The position numbers and the translations under genes are program-made. The notes under the pieces are model-generated. The model was not told the DNA's origin and made no database searches. It was given only the letters and a program-made list of their open reading frames with translations. 13,471 bases of DNA from Phycisphaeraceae bacterium. GTDB taxonomy: Bacteria > Planctomycetota > Phycisphaerae > Phycisphaerales > Phycisphaeraceae. The stretch spans positions 1 to 13,471 of the forward strand of contig PUNN01000149.1 in assembly GCA_003552605.1 (NCBI GenBank). The letters run 5' to 3'. Of the stretch, positions 5,960 to 13,318 are shown in pieces. The first letter of the stretch is position 1. Every line of letters starts with the position of its first letter.

Positions 5960-6805
5960 ATGCTGTTGCTGGCGATTCTGCGCTGCCTCGCGCTCATCGC
6001 GGTCGCGATCGTGCTGTTGATCGTCGTGTTTCTTCTCATCGAATCGTTGCCGGCGGTTCGGTCGGTGGGGATGTTGCGGTTCTTCGGTGATGCCTCCTGG
6101 CATCCGGCGGGAGGTGCAGAGGCGGGCCGGTTCAACCTCACGCCCATGCTCATCGGGACGGTCGCTGCGGCGGCCGGCGCCGTGTTGCTGGCGGTGCCGC
6201 TGGGGATGGGCTCGGCCCTGTTCTGCCGTTTCTATGCCCCGCGACGTATCGGCGGGGTCTATCGGCGTCTTGTGGAACTGCTGGCCGGCATCCCCTCCGT
6301 TGTCTACGGCTTCTGGGGACTGATGGTGCTCGCGCCACTTATCCGGCAGTGGCAGCCGCCGGGCCAGAGCCTGCTGGCGGGCATCCTGATCCTCACGATC
6401 ATGATCCTGCCCACGGTGGCGCTGCTGAGCGAGTCATCGCTGCGCAGCGTCCCGCGGTCTTATTTAGATGGCGCCTCGGCACTGGGGCTTTCACGATGGT
6501 CAACGATCCGCGGCGTGGCACTGCCGGCGGCGTGGGGTGGCATCTTCACCGCCGTGCTGCTCGCAACCGGCCGCGCGATCGGTGAGACCATGGCCGTGCT
6601 CATGGTTGCCGGTAACGTGGTGCAGACGCCCGCGAGCATCTTCGAACCGGTGCGCACGCTCACTGCCAACATCGCGCTTGAACTCGGCTATGCCATGGAA
6701 CATCACCGCTCGGCCCTGTTTGTCAGCGGCCTGGTGCTGATGGTCATGATCGTGGTCATTGTATCCCTTGCCTCGTGGATCAACAGGGGGCGTGTCCATG
6801 TCTGA
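5960..6805 (+). CDS. pstC: Phosphate ABC transporter permease (PstC)
   Basis: The 281-residue membrane protein has an N-terminal membrane segment (about 3-30), a short periplasmic loop and further segments near 62-90, 105-128, 138-155, 193-215 and 250-273. The EAA loop that contacts the ATPase is DGASALGLSRWSTIRGVALP (170-189). With PstA it forms the channel of the high-affinity importer. The ATG at 5960 lies one base after the pstS stop (TGAcATG) without a clear Shine-Dalgarno, so translation is probably coupled. The frame remains open upstream to 5873 within pstS, which is ignored. Its end overlaps pstA by eight bases. Being first of the two permeases supports PstC rather than PstA. Confidence 0.88.
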   Translation: MLLLAILRCLALIAVAIVLLIVVFLLIESLPAVRSVGMLRFFGDASWHPAGGAEAGRFNLTPMLIGTVAAAAGAVLLAVPLGMGSALFCRFYAPRRIGGVYRRLVELLAGIPSVVYGFWGLMVLAPLIRQWQPPGQSLLAGILILTIMILPTVALLSESSLRSVPRSYLDGASALGLSRWSTIRGVALPAAWGGIFTAVLLATGRAIGETMAVLMVAGNVVQTPASIFEPVRTLTANIALELGYAMEHHRSALFVSGLVLMVMIVVIVSLASWINRGRVHV

Positions 6806-7685
6806 TGTCAAATCGTCCCAACCCGCCTGGATGAGCAATCGGCACTTCGATTGGCCTGACCGGCTGGCGACGGTGCTGGTATGGCTGGTGGCGATCTCGA
6901 TCGTGGCCATCTTCGTCTGGATCGTGGGCGATCTGGTCCGTCATGGCGTGCCTCATTTATCGGTGAGCTTTCTATTCGAGGCGCCGCGCGATGCGGGCCG
7001 CGCCGGGGGCGTCGGGCCCATCCTGGTGTCCACGGGCCTTATCCTTGGCGTGTGTCTTGCCGTGAGCATCCCGGTCGGGGTGGGCACGGCGATGCTGCTG
7101 GCCGAGTTCACGCGGCGTGGCGGTGGCTTCGGGCTGCTCGTTCGCCGGTCGCTGGATGTGCTGGCAGGGGTGCCATCGATCGTCTTCGGCCTGTTTGGCA
7201 ATGCCCTTTTCGTGATCTATCTTGGCATGGGGTTTTCGATCCTTGCTGGCGGGCTGACACTGGCATGTATGGTGCTGCCGATCCTTATCCGCTCGACGGA
7301 AGAGGGGTTCCGGGCAGTGCCGGATGACTACCGTCGGGCCGCGGCGGCGCTGGGGCTGACGCGCTCGGCAGCGCTCTGGCAGATCCTGCTGCCCGCGGCC
7401 ACGCCGGGGCTGATCGTCGGGCTGGTACTGGGCATCGGTCGGGCGCTGGCCGAGACTGCCGCGCTGCTGTTTACAAGCGGTTACGTTGACCGTATGCCTG
7501 AATCGGTGCTCGATTCGGGGCGGGCGCTGTCGATCCACATCTATGACCTGGCGATGAACGTGCCCGGCGGGGATGGCAATGCGTACGCTTCGGCGCTGGT
7601 GTTGATCGTGCTGCTTCTGGCAATCAACGGCCTGACCTTCTGGCTGGCCGACCGGTGGCTTGGAAGGAGGATTACTCCACAATGA
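6798..7685 (+). CDS. pstA: Phosphate ABC transporter permease (PstA)
   Basis: The 295-residue membrane protein has a first membrane segment at about 23-46 and several more (about 72-100, 118-135, 138-155, 213-233, 262-285). The EAA loop RRAAAALGLTRSAALWQILL (189-208) faces the ATPase. The ending LADRWLGRR is typical of PstA permeases. The start at 6798 has AGGGGG about seven bases upstream and overlaps the end of pstC (ATGTCTGA). The stop overlaps the pstB start (ATGA). A frame opening at 6759 inside pstC is rejected. The tight overlaps show co-translation as one import complex. Confidence 0.88.
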   Translation: MSDVKSSQPAWMSNRHFDWPDRLATVLVWLVAISIVAIFVWIVGDLVRHGVPHLSVSFLFEAPRDAGRAGGVGPILVSTGLILGVCLAVSIPVGVGTAMLLAEFTRRGGGFGLLVRRSLDVLAGVPSIVFGLFGNALFVIYLGMGFSILAGGLTLACMVLPILIRSTEEGFRAVPDDYRRAAAALGLTRSAALWQILLPAATPGLIVGLVLGIGRALAETAALLFTSGYVDRMPESVLDSGRALSIHIYDLAMNVPGGDGNAYASALVLIVLLLAINGLTFWLADRWLGRRITPQ

Positions 7686-8599
7686 CAAGGTCCAACCTGC
7701 AAATAACCACGCCTTCAGATGTCTCCGCGGGCGAGGTGGCCCGAGCGGTCACCGGCGCGAGCGCAGAAGATGCCGCCAAGGCCGAGCACCTTGGCGTGGC
7801 GGCGTCCGACCGGGCGCCGTGCTGTATGGACCGTGAGCCGGTGGTCTGCACCGAGCACCTCACCGTGCAATACGGGGGGCAGACGGCGATGCGCGATGTG
7901 ACCATGCCGATCTATCGCGGCTGCATCACCGGCATCGTCGGGCCATCCGGGTGTGGCAAAAGTACGTTTCTCAACTGCCTCAACCGCATGACGGATATGA
8001 CTGAAGGTTGCCGGGTAAGTGGGCGGGTACTCATTGATGGTGGCGATATCAACCATGGCACGGTCAACCTGCTCGCCCTCCGCCGCCGTGTGGGCATGAT
8101 CTTTCAAAAGCCGAATCCGTTCCCACTGTCGATCCGCAAGAATCTCACGTTTCCGTTGAAGGAGCATGGCGTCCGCAGCGGGTCGCAGCGCGAGTCACTC
8201 ATGACCACGGCCCTGCAACAGGTCGGTCTATGGGAAGAGGTGAAAGACCGGCTCGACGCACCAGCGCTTGGGCTCTCGGGTGGGCAGCAGCAGCGGCTGT
8301 GCCTGGCGCGGGCGCTGGTGCTTGAACCCGACGTGGTGCTTCTGGATGAACCGTGCAGTGCGCTTGATCCAATCGCCTCGGGGGTGGTGGAGGACCTGAT
8401 CGATTCTTTGCGCGGCCGGTATACGGTCATCATTGTCACCCACAACCTGGCGCATGCACGGCGGTTGGCGGATGATGTGGCCGTGTTCTGGCTCGAGGAG
8501 GGGGCGGGGACGGTGATCGAGCGCGGGCCGGCGGAGCAGGTGTTCACGGCCCCGCGACACCCGGCGACCGCGGCCTACGTCGAGGGACGGCGCGGGTAA
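7682..8599 (+). CDS. pstB: Phosphate ABC transporter ATPase (PstB)
   Basis: The 305-residue cytoplasmic ATPase powers the importer. All motifs are present: Walker A GPSGCGKST (87-95), Q-loop FQKPNPFPLSI (141-151, a PstB hallmark), signature LSGGQQQRL (198-206), Walker B VVLLDE (218-223), D-loop SALDP (226-230) and switch His254. The start at 7682 overlaps the pstA stop as ATGA and has GGAAGGAGG about eleven bases upstream. About 50 residues precede the usual PstB start at VVCTEHLTVQYGG; this extension includes C47-C48 and is unusual. No phoU gene follows, although pst operons often end with it. A 147-base gap separates it from arsS. Confidence 0.93.
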   Translation: MTRSNLQITTPSDVSAGEVARAVTGASAEDAAKAEHLGVAASDRAPCCMDREPVVCTEHLTVQYGGQTAMRDVTMPIYRGCITGIVGPSGCGKSTFLNCLNRMTDMTEGCRVSGRVLIDGGDINHGTVNLLALRRRVGMIFQKPNPFPLSIRKNLTFPLKEHGVRSGSQRESLMTTALQQVGLWEEVKDRLDAPALGLSGGQQQRLCLARALVLEPDVVLLDEPCSALDPIASGVVEDLIDSLRGRYTVIIVTHNLAHARRLADDVAVFWLEEGAGTVIERGPAEQVFTAPRHPATAAYVEGRRG

Positions 8600-8650
8600 G
8601 CAAGGGGGCGATCAACAGATGCAGATGTGTTGTGTGTGATCCGGATTCCG

Positions 8651-8687
8651 GTGAGCCGACGAGGCGTGCTGTAAGGCCTAGGCTCAC
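8651..8687 (+). other. Imperfect stem-loop between pstB and arsS
   Basis: GTGAGCC (8651-8657) can pair with GGCTCAC (8681-8687) over a 23-base loop; no T run follows, so it is not a standard terminator. The rest of the 147-base gap (8600-8746) holds a CCGGATTCCGG palindrome at 8641-8651 and a CAACA/TGTTG dyad at 8613-8632. Function is unknown: processing site, attenuator or chance. Confidence 0.3.
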
Positions 8688-8746
8688 GTGGCGACTCAGA
8701 ACATAGAAGTCGAGGTCAAGAGCCACGACGAGCGCGAGACGAGACC

Positions 8747-9739
8747 ATGACTGCCACAAGCCAACCCATGGATATCACCGTACAGGGCCGCAATGCGTTC
8801 GATGAACGGATCGAAGCTGCCACCGGCGAGCCGCTGAGAGCGGCGAGCATCGAGACGGTACAGGTCAACATCGGCCTCAAGTGCAACCTCGCCTGCCACC
8901 ATTGCCACGTCAGCTCTTCCCCATCGCGATCGGAAGAGATGACCTGGCAGACGATGCAGCAGGTGCTCGATGCCGCCCGCCGTGCCGGCTCGACCACGCT
9001 TGACATCACCGGCGGGGCACCGGAGATGCATCCGCACTTCAAGCGGTTCGTCGATGAAGGTCTCGCCCTCGGCATGCACGTGATCGTGCGGACCAATCTC
9101 ACCATCATGCTCGAGGCCGGCTACGAGGACATGCCGGGCTTCTTCGCCGAGCGGGGTGTGCATCTGGTGGCCTCGCTGCCCTGCTACATGCCGGTCAACG
9201 TGGACAAGCAGCGCGGCCGGCACGTGTTCCGTGAGAGTGTCGAGGTCATCCAACGGCTCAACGCCGTGGGTTACGGCAAAGATGAAGACAAGCCGCTCGA
9301 TCTGGTCTACAACCCGCTTGGCCCGAGCCTGCCGCCATCACAGGCGAAGCTCGAAGCGGCCTACCGCGAGGCACTCTGGCGCGAGCATGGCCTTCTTTTC
9401 AACCGGCTGCTGACCATCACCAACATCCCGATCGGCCGGTTCCTCCACGACCTTCAGCGCGAAGGCCGGGCGGATGCGTATCAGCAGCTTCTGCGTGATT
9501 CGTTCAACCCGGACACCGTGGATGGGCTGATGTGCCGGCACCAGCTTCACGTGGGCTACGATGGGACGATCTACGACTGCGACTTCAACTACGCGCTCGA
9601 TCTGCCCGTCAATGGCCCGCACCGGCACATCCGCGATTTCGATCCCGGGCGGCACCGCAACCGCTCGATCGCGACCGATGAACATTGCTTTGCCTGCGCC
9701 GCCGGGTGCGGCTCCTCCTGTGGCGGAGCCCTGGCGTGA
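8747..9739 (+). CDS. arsS: Arsenosugar biosynthesis radical SAM protein (ArsS)
   Basis: The 330-residue enzyme has the radical-SAM cluster motif C46-x3-C50-x2-C53 (KCNLACHHC), a TGGAPE segment (88-93) in the SAM-binding position, C146, then C263 and C278 (MCRHQLHVGYDGTIYDCDF). The Cys-rich C-terminal domain ends with C314, C317, C321 and C325 (CFACAAGCGSSCGG). This order and ending match the radical SAM/Cys-rich family named ArsS, which joins a 5'-deoxyadenosyl unit to a dimethylated arsenical to start arsenosugar synthesis. Some relatives use selenocysteine in the tail; here the cysteines are all encoded by cysteine codons. A GAGACGAG lies just before the ATG at 8747. The presence of arsM upstream gives the substrate source. 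It is cytoplasmic and probably oxygen-sensitive in vitro. Confidence 0.9.
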   Translation: MTATSQPMDITVQGRNAFDERIEAATGEPLRAASIETVQVNIGLKCNLACHHCHVSSSPSRSEEMTWQTMQQVLDAARRAGSTTLDITGGAPEMHPHFKRFVDEGLALGMHVIVRTNLTIMLEAGYEDMPGFFAERGVHLVASLPCYMPVNVDKQRGRHVFRESVEVIQRLNAVGYGKDEDKPLDLVYNPLGPSLPPSQAKLEAAYREALWREHGLLFNRLLTITNIPIGRFLHDLQREGRADAYQQLLRDSFNPDTVDGLMCRHQLHVGYDGTIYDCDFNYALDLPVNGPHRHIRDFDPGRHRNRSIATDEHCFACAAGCGSSCGGALA

Positions 9740-9795
9740 CAGGCGTTAAGCCGCGCATCGAGGTATCAACACCCGCAGGACAGGACACACTCACC

Positions 9796-10551
9796 ATGCG
9801 ATCCACCCGACCAATGACATTGATCACAGGACTCATCGCGTTGCTGGCAATCTCCGGCTGCGCTTCGCCGGCCGCGTGGAAACAGGCCGAGAAGGCACCG
9901 GTGCCCGAGGATGAAGAGGCGGTGCAGCCGCTGAAAGCCGGGCAACAGGCGCCACCCGCGATGCTCCGCACACCCGAGGGCGAAACGTTCAACCTCAGCG
10001 CGGCGTATTCGGAACAGCCCACCGCGCTGATCCTCTACCGCGGCGGCTGGTGTCCCTACTGCACCACCGCCATGGGCGAGGTGGCCAAGGCCGAAGAGCG
10101 GCTGGTCGAGATGGGCTACCAGGTCTTTGCCGTCAGCCCGGACCGGCCCGGAAAGCTTCAGGAAACGCTCGCGGAGAACGACTTCGCTTACCGGCTGCTG
10201 TCCGACAGCGACATGCTGCTTGCCCGACGACTCGGCGTGGCCTTCATCGTCGATGAGCAGACGCGGCAACAGTACGAGGAGTTCGGCATCGACCTCGTCG
10301 AGGCCGCCGGTGAGGACCACTACATGCTGCCGGTGCCCTCGGTGTTCCTGATCGACCGACAGGGCGTGATCCGCTACGCCCACTGGGATGCCGACTATCG
10401 CGAACGCTTGGATGCCGATGAGCTTGTCGAGGCGGCGGAAGCCGCGCTCAAGGCCGCCGCCGCGGCCGAGCGCGAGGCTGAGCGCGAGCGCCGCCGGGAG
10501 ATCAACCGGCCGCATCGTCGCATCCACCACCGCCCGGCTCACCGCTGGTAG
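9796..10551 (+). CDS. Peroxiredoxin-like (AhpC/TSA-type) lipoprotein
   Basis: The 251-residue protein has a lipoprotein signal with lipobox LAISGC (C22). A thioredoxin-fold domain (about 45-215) includes TALILYRGGWCPYC (76-89; C86 and C89), VFAVSPDRPGKLQETL (110-125) and VPSVFLIDRQGVIRYAHW (180-197). The RGGWCPYC form is typical of the Prx-like2 group in the AhpC/TSA superfamily, which reduces peroxides or acts as a thiol oxidoreductase. The C-terminus is an Ala/Glu/Arg-rich helix (about 217-241) and a basic His/Arg tail. The start at 9796 has AGGA about ten bases upstream; another ATG is at 9814, and either gives a valid signal peptide. It lies 56 bases after arsS. It is likely membrane-tethered outside the cytoplasm; its role next to arsenic genes is unknown. 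Confidence 0.8.
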   Translation: MRSTRPMTLITGLIALLAISGCASPAAWKQAEKAPVPEDEEAVQPLKAGQQAPPAMLRTPEGETFNLSAAYSEQPTALILYRGGWCPYCTTAMGEVAKAEERLVEMGYQVFAVSPDRPGKLQETLAENDFAYRLLSDSDMLLARRLGVAFIVDEQTRQQYEEFGIDLVEAAGEDHYMLPVPSVFLIDRQGVIRYAHWDADYRERLDADELVEAAEAALKAAAAAEREAERERRREINRPHRRIHHRPAHRW

Positions 10552-10583
10552 CCCCGGATAAGCCCCGCCCGGCTCGCGTGGCC

Positions 10584-10609
10584 GGCGCTTCGCGCAAGGC
10601 GACAGCGCC
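10584..10609 (+). other. Stem-loop upstream of the TVP38-DUF547 gene
   Basis: GGCGCT (10584-10589) plus TCGC (10590-10593) pair with GCGA (10599-10602) and AGCGCC (10604-10609), leaving a five-base loop and one bulged C. No T run follows. It lies in the 134-base gap after the peroxiredoxin-like gene. It could be an mRNA-stabilising, attenuating or REP-like hairpin. Confidence 0.4.
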
Positions 10610-10685
10610 GAGGGTGTCGTGCGGCCCGGACGCGACGATGAGCGATGAATCACAACGCAAACCCGCGCAGGATGAGGACATCACC

Positions 10686-12413
10686 ATGAGCAGTCAGAAC
10701 ATCACAACAACAGGTGCTGGCAATCCGCCCACGGTGGGCACGGCGGCTGCTGAGGCGCCGGGCCTCCCACCCTCGGGCAACCCGTTGGTTCGCTACTACA
10801 ACGCGGTCAAGATCGGTTCGATCCTGGCCATCCTTGTCGGCCTGTTCCTTTTTGCCCCCACCTTGCCACTGGCGGCGGGCGTCGAGTGGCTTGAGCAATG
10901 GGTTGCCGGCCTTGGTGTATGGGGACCGCTGGCCTTCGGCGTGATCTACGTCATCGGCGCCGTGTTGTTTGTGCCGGGGCTGGCACTGACGATTCTCGCG
11001 GGTGTCCTGTTCGGGATTGGCTGGGGCCTGGTGACAGTGTCGCTGGCTTCGACCACGGCGGCGGCGATCGCATTCCTGATCGGCCGCTACATCGCCCGGG
11101 ATTCGGTGCGCGAGCAGACGCGCCATTACCCGACGTTCGGCGCCGTTGACCGCGCGATCGCTGAGGGCGGATGGAAGATCGTGCTGATGCTGCGGCTGGT
11201 CCCGCTGTTCCCCTTCAGCATCGGCAACTACTTGCTCGGCTTGACCTCGGTGAAGTTCTGGGGCTACGTGCTGGCGAGCTGGATCGGCATGCTGCCTGGC
11301 ACGTTCGTGTATGTGTACCTCGGCAATCTCGGCCGCGTCAGCGTGGAAGCGGCGGCGACCGGTGCCGGCCGCACGATGGAACCGATCGAGTGGGTGTTCA
11401 TGATCGGCGGTGGTGTGGCCGCGCTCGGCGTGATCGTGTACGTCACGCGCCTCGTGCGGCGCAAGCTTGCCGAGCAAGCCCGGCTCGGGCCGGAAGAGAC
11501 CGGCGAAGCCGAAGCGCCTGCGAAGGAGAAACAGCCGGTGGCGTCCTGGAAGCCGGTGGCCGTACTTGTCGCCGCGGTTGTTCTGCTCGGTGTCGGCATC
11601 GGTGCTCGGGCCGTGCCCGACTGGTTCGAGCGGGTGCTCGCTTACTTCGGACCGCCACAGGTGGTGATGGTCGAAGCCTACGAGGAAAAGCCTGATGGCC
11701 CGACGTTCGATCACGGCCCGTTCGATGCGATCCTGCGTGAGTATGTGAATGACAACGGCGGCGTCGATTACGAGGGCTTGATGGAGAACCCCGAGCCGCT
11801 GCTGGAATACAACCGCTCACTCGCCGAGGCCTCCTGGGATGAGATGGGGCGCAACGAGAAGCTGGCGCTGCTGGTCAACGCCTACAACAGCTTCACCCTC
11901 GAGCTGATGATCGAGTGGCTGCCGAAGGAGGGCATCGATGGCATCCGTCACATCCCCGAAGAGGAGCGATGGGAAGCTGAACGATGGGACATCGGCGGCA
12001 ACATCTGGAGTCTCAATCAGATCGAGCATGAGCAGATCCGGCCCAACTTCATCGAGCCGGACATCCACTGGGTGGTGGTCTGTGCCGCCGTCGGCTGCCC
12101 CCCGCTGCGGGCCGAGGCCTACGAGGCCGATCGGCTCGATGAGCAGTTCAAGGACCAGGCCCGGATTATCCACACCGATGGTTCGCGCTGGTTTCAGTAC
12201 GACCGGGATGATGGCGTGCTGGGCCTGACGCCGCTGTATCGTTGGTACCGCGGTGACTACGAGCAGGTTGCCGGCACCATCCTCGACTACGCCGCCAAGT
12301 ACAACGAGCAGCTTGCCGAGGACCTCGAGGCGGGCAACCGGCCGACCGTGCGTTGGCTGCACTATAGCTGGGACCTCAACGACCAGGAGAACCTGCCGGC
12401 CAAGCCCGAGTGA
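10686..12413 (+). CDS. Fusion protein: TVP38/TMEM64 (DedA-like) membrane domain plus DUF547 domain
   Basis: The product is 575 residues. After a polar N-terminus come membrane segments at about 42-62, 78-103 and 107-131, the VTT motif RLVPLFPFSIGNYLLGLTSV (170-189), then segments near 194-214 and 236-254. A charged linker (about 258-285) leads to one more membrane segment (288-307). The DUF547 domain follows (about 335-560), with EKLALLVNAYNSFT (391-404), WSLNQIEHE (441-449) and the cysteine motif VVCAAVGCPPL (464-474; C466, C471). TVP38/DedA proteins are membrane proteins linked to lipid scrambling or transport; DUF547 has no settled function. The start at 10686 has GAGG about nine bases upstream; ATGs at 10638 and 10578 are alternatives. 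The next gene encodes a second DUF547 protein roughly half identical by eye. The two families are normally separate proteins, making this join notable. Confidence 0.85.
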   Translation: MSSQNITTTGAGNPPTVGTAAAEAPGLPPSGNPLVRYYNAVKIGSILAILVGLFLFAPTLPLAAGVEWLEQWVAGLGVWGPLAFGVIYVIGAVLFVPGLALTILAGVLFGIGWGLVTVSLASTTAAAIAFLIGRYIARDSVREQTRHYPTFGAVDRAIAEGGWKIVLMLRLVPLFPFSIGNYLLGLTSVKFWGYVLASWIGMLPGTFVYVYLGNLGRVSVEAAATGAGRTMEPIEWVFMIGGGVAALGVIVYVTRLVRRKLAEQARLGPEETGEAEAPAKEKQPVASWKPVAVLVAAVVLLGVGIGARAVPDWFERVLAYFGPPQVVMVEAYEEKPDGPTFDHGPFDAILREYVNDNGGVDYEGLMENPEPLLEYNRSLAEASWDEMGRNEKLALLVNAYNSFTLELMIEWLPKEGIDGIRHIPEEERWEAERWDIGGNIWSLNQIEHEQIRPNFIEPDIHWVVVCAAVGCPPLRAEAYEADRLDEQFKDQARIIHTDGSRWFQYDRDDGVLGLTPLYRWYRGDYEQVAGTILDYAAKYNEQLAEDLEAGNRPTVRWLHYSWDLNDQENLPAKPE

Positions 12414-12445
12414 CAACTGTAAACCTTCTCAAGGAGGCCAGAACC

Positions 12446-13318
12446 ATGAACGGTGCTTCAATGAACCATTGCAAGGCCCTCAGCCCGCTGACAGATCGCG
12501 GCCGCCTGGCCGTGCTGGCCCTGATTGGGGTGTTCGCCGCCGCGTGCTCCCTCGCCGGGCCGCGGGTGATGCTCGGCGATGGCCCGATGCAGGAGACCTA
12601 TGCGGATCAGACTGAAGGTCCGAGCTTCGACCACGGCATCTTCGATGCCCTGCTCGAATCGCACGTGGATAAGCGTGGCGGTGTGGATTACGCCGGCTTC
12701 AAGGAAGACCAGGACAAGCTCGCGGCCTACATCCGGAAAGTTGGCAATGCGCCTTACGATGAGTTGCCGCGTGATGAGAAGCTGGCGCTGCTGATCAACG
12801 CCTACAACGCCTTCACCATTCAGCTCATCCTCGACTACTGGGATGACGGTGAGCTCGAGTCGATCCGCAGCATTCCTGATTCGAAGCGCTGGAAGCATGA
12901 GCGTTGGCAGGTGGGCGACAAAAGGTGGAGCCTGGACCAGATCGAGCATGAAAACATCCGCATCCACTTCATCGAGCCGCGCATCCACTGGGCCGTCAAC
13001 TGTGCGGCCGCATCCTGCCCGCCGCTGCGCAACGAGGCTTACACCGCCGACAGGCTCGATGAGCAGCTCAAGGAGCAGGCCCACTACGTGCATGACCATC
13101 CAAGGTGGTTCAGGTTCGACCGCGAAGAGGGGGTGGTCTCCCTGACCCGGCTCTACCTCTGGTATCGAGCTGATTACGAGCAGGTGGCTGACTCGATGCT
13201 CGCCTACGCCGCGCAGTATGCCCCCGACATGCGCCAAGCCCTCGAGGCCGGTGAAGGGCCCCGCATCGAGTGGCTGGACTATTCCTGGAAGCTCAACACG
13301 CAGGAGAACATGAAATGA
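12446..13318 (+). CDS. DUF547 domain-containing lipoprotein
   Basis: The 290-residue protein has an N-terminal signal with a hydrophobic stretch and lipobox ending at C34 (VFAAAC). The DUF547 domain covers about 57-288: EGPSFDHGIFDALL (57-70), EKLALLINAYNAFT (111-124), WSLDQIEHENI (161-171), VNCAAASCPPL (184-194; C186, C191) and a C-terminal IEWLDYSWKLN. The domain aligns without gaps over long stretches with the C-terminal half of the preceding fusion, including the lead-in GP.FDHG, so the pair arose by duplication. The start at 12446 has AAGGAGG about eight bases upstream. The stop overlaps the next start (ATGA). It is expected to be a membrane-tethered lipoprotein; the enzyme activity, if any, is unknown. 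Confidence 0.85.
   Translation: MNGASMNHCKALSPLTDRGRLAVLALIGVFAAACSLAGPRVMLGDGPMQETYADQTEGPSFDHGIFDALLESHVDKRGGVDYAGFKEDQDKLAAYIRKVGNAPYDELPRDEKLALLINAYNAFTIQLILDYWDDGELESIRSIPDSKRWKHERWQVGDKRWSLDQIEHENIRIHFIEPRIHWAVNCAAASCPPLRNEAYTADRLDEQLKEQAHYVHDHPRWFRFDREEGVVSLTRLYLWYRADYEQVADSMLAYAAQYAPDMRQALEAGEGPRIEWLDYSWKLNTQENMK

Noticed and set aside
9737..9739. TGA of arsS as a possible selenocysteine codon, since some ArsS relatives are selenoproteins
   Set aside because: The protein already ends with the complete family tail GSSCGGAL before this TGA, and the downstream frame shows no further family sequence.
10650..11714. A 354-codon minus-strand frame
   Set aside because: It mirrors the TVP38 membrane domain and translates into His/Arg/Gln-rich low-complexity sequence without a family match.
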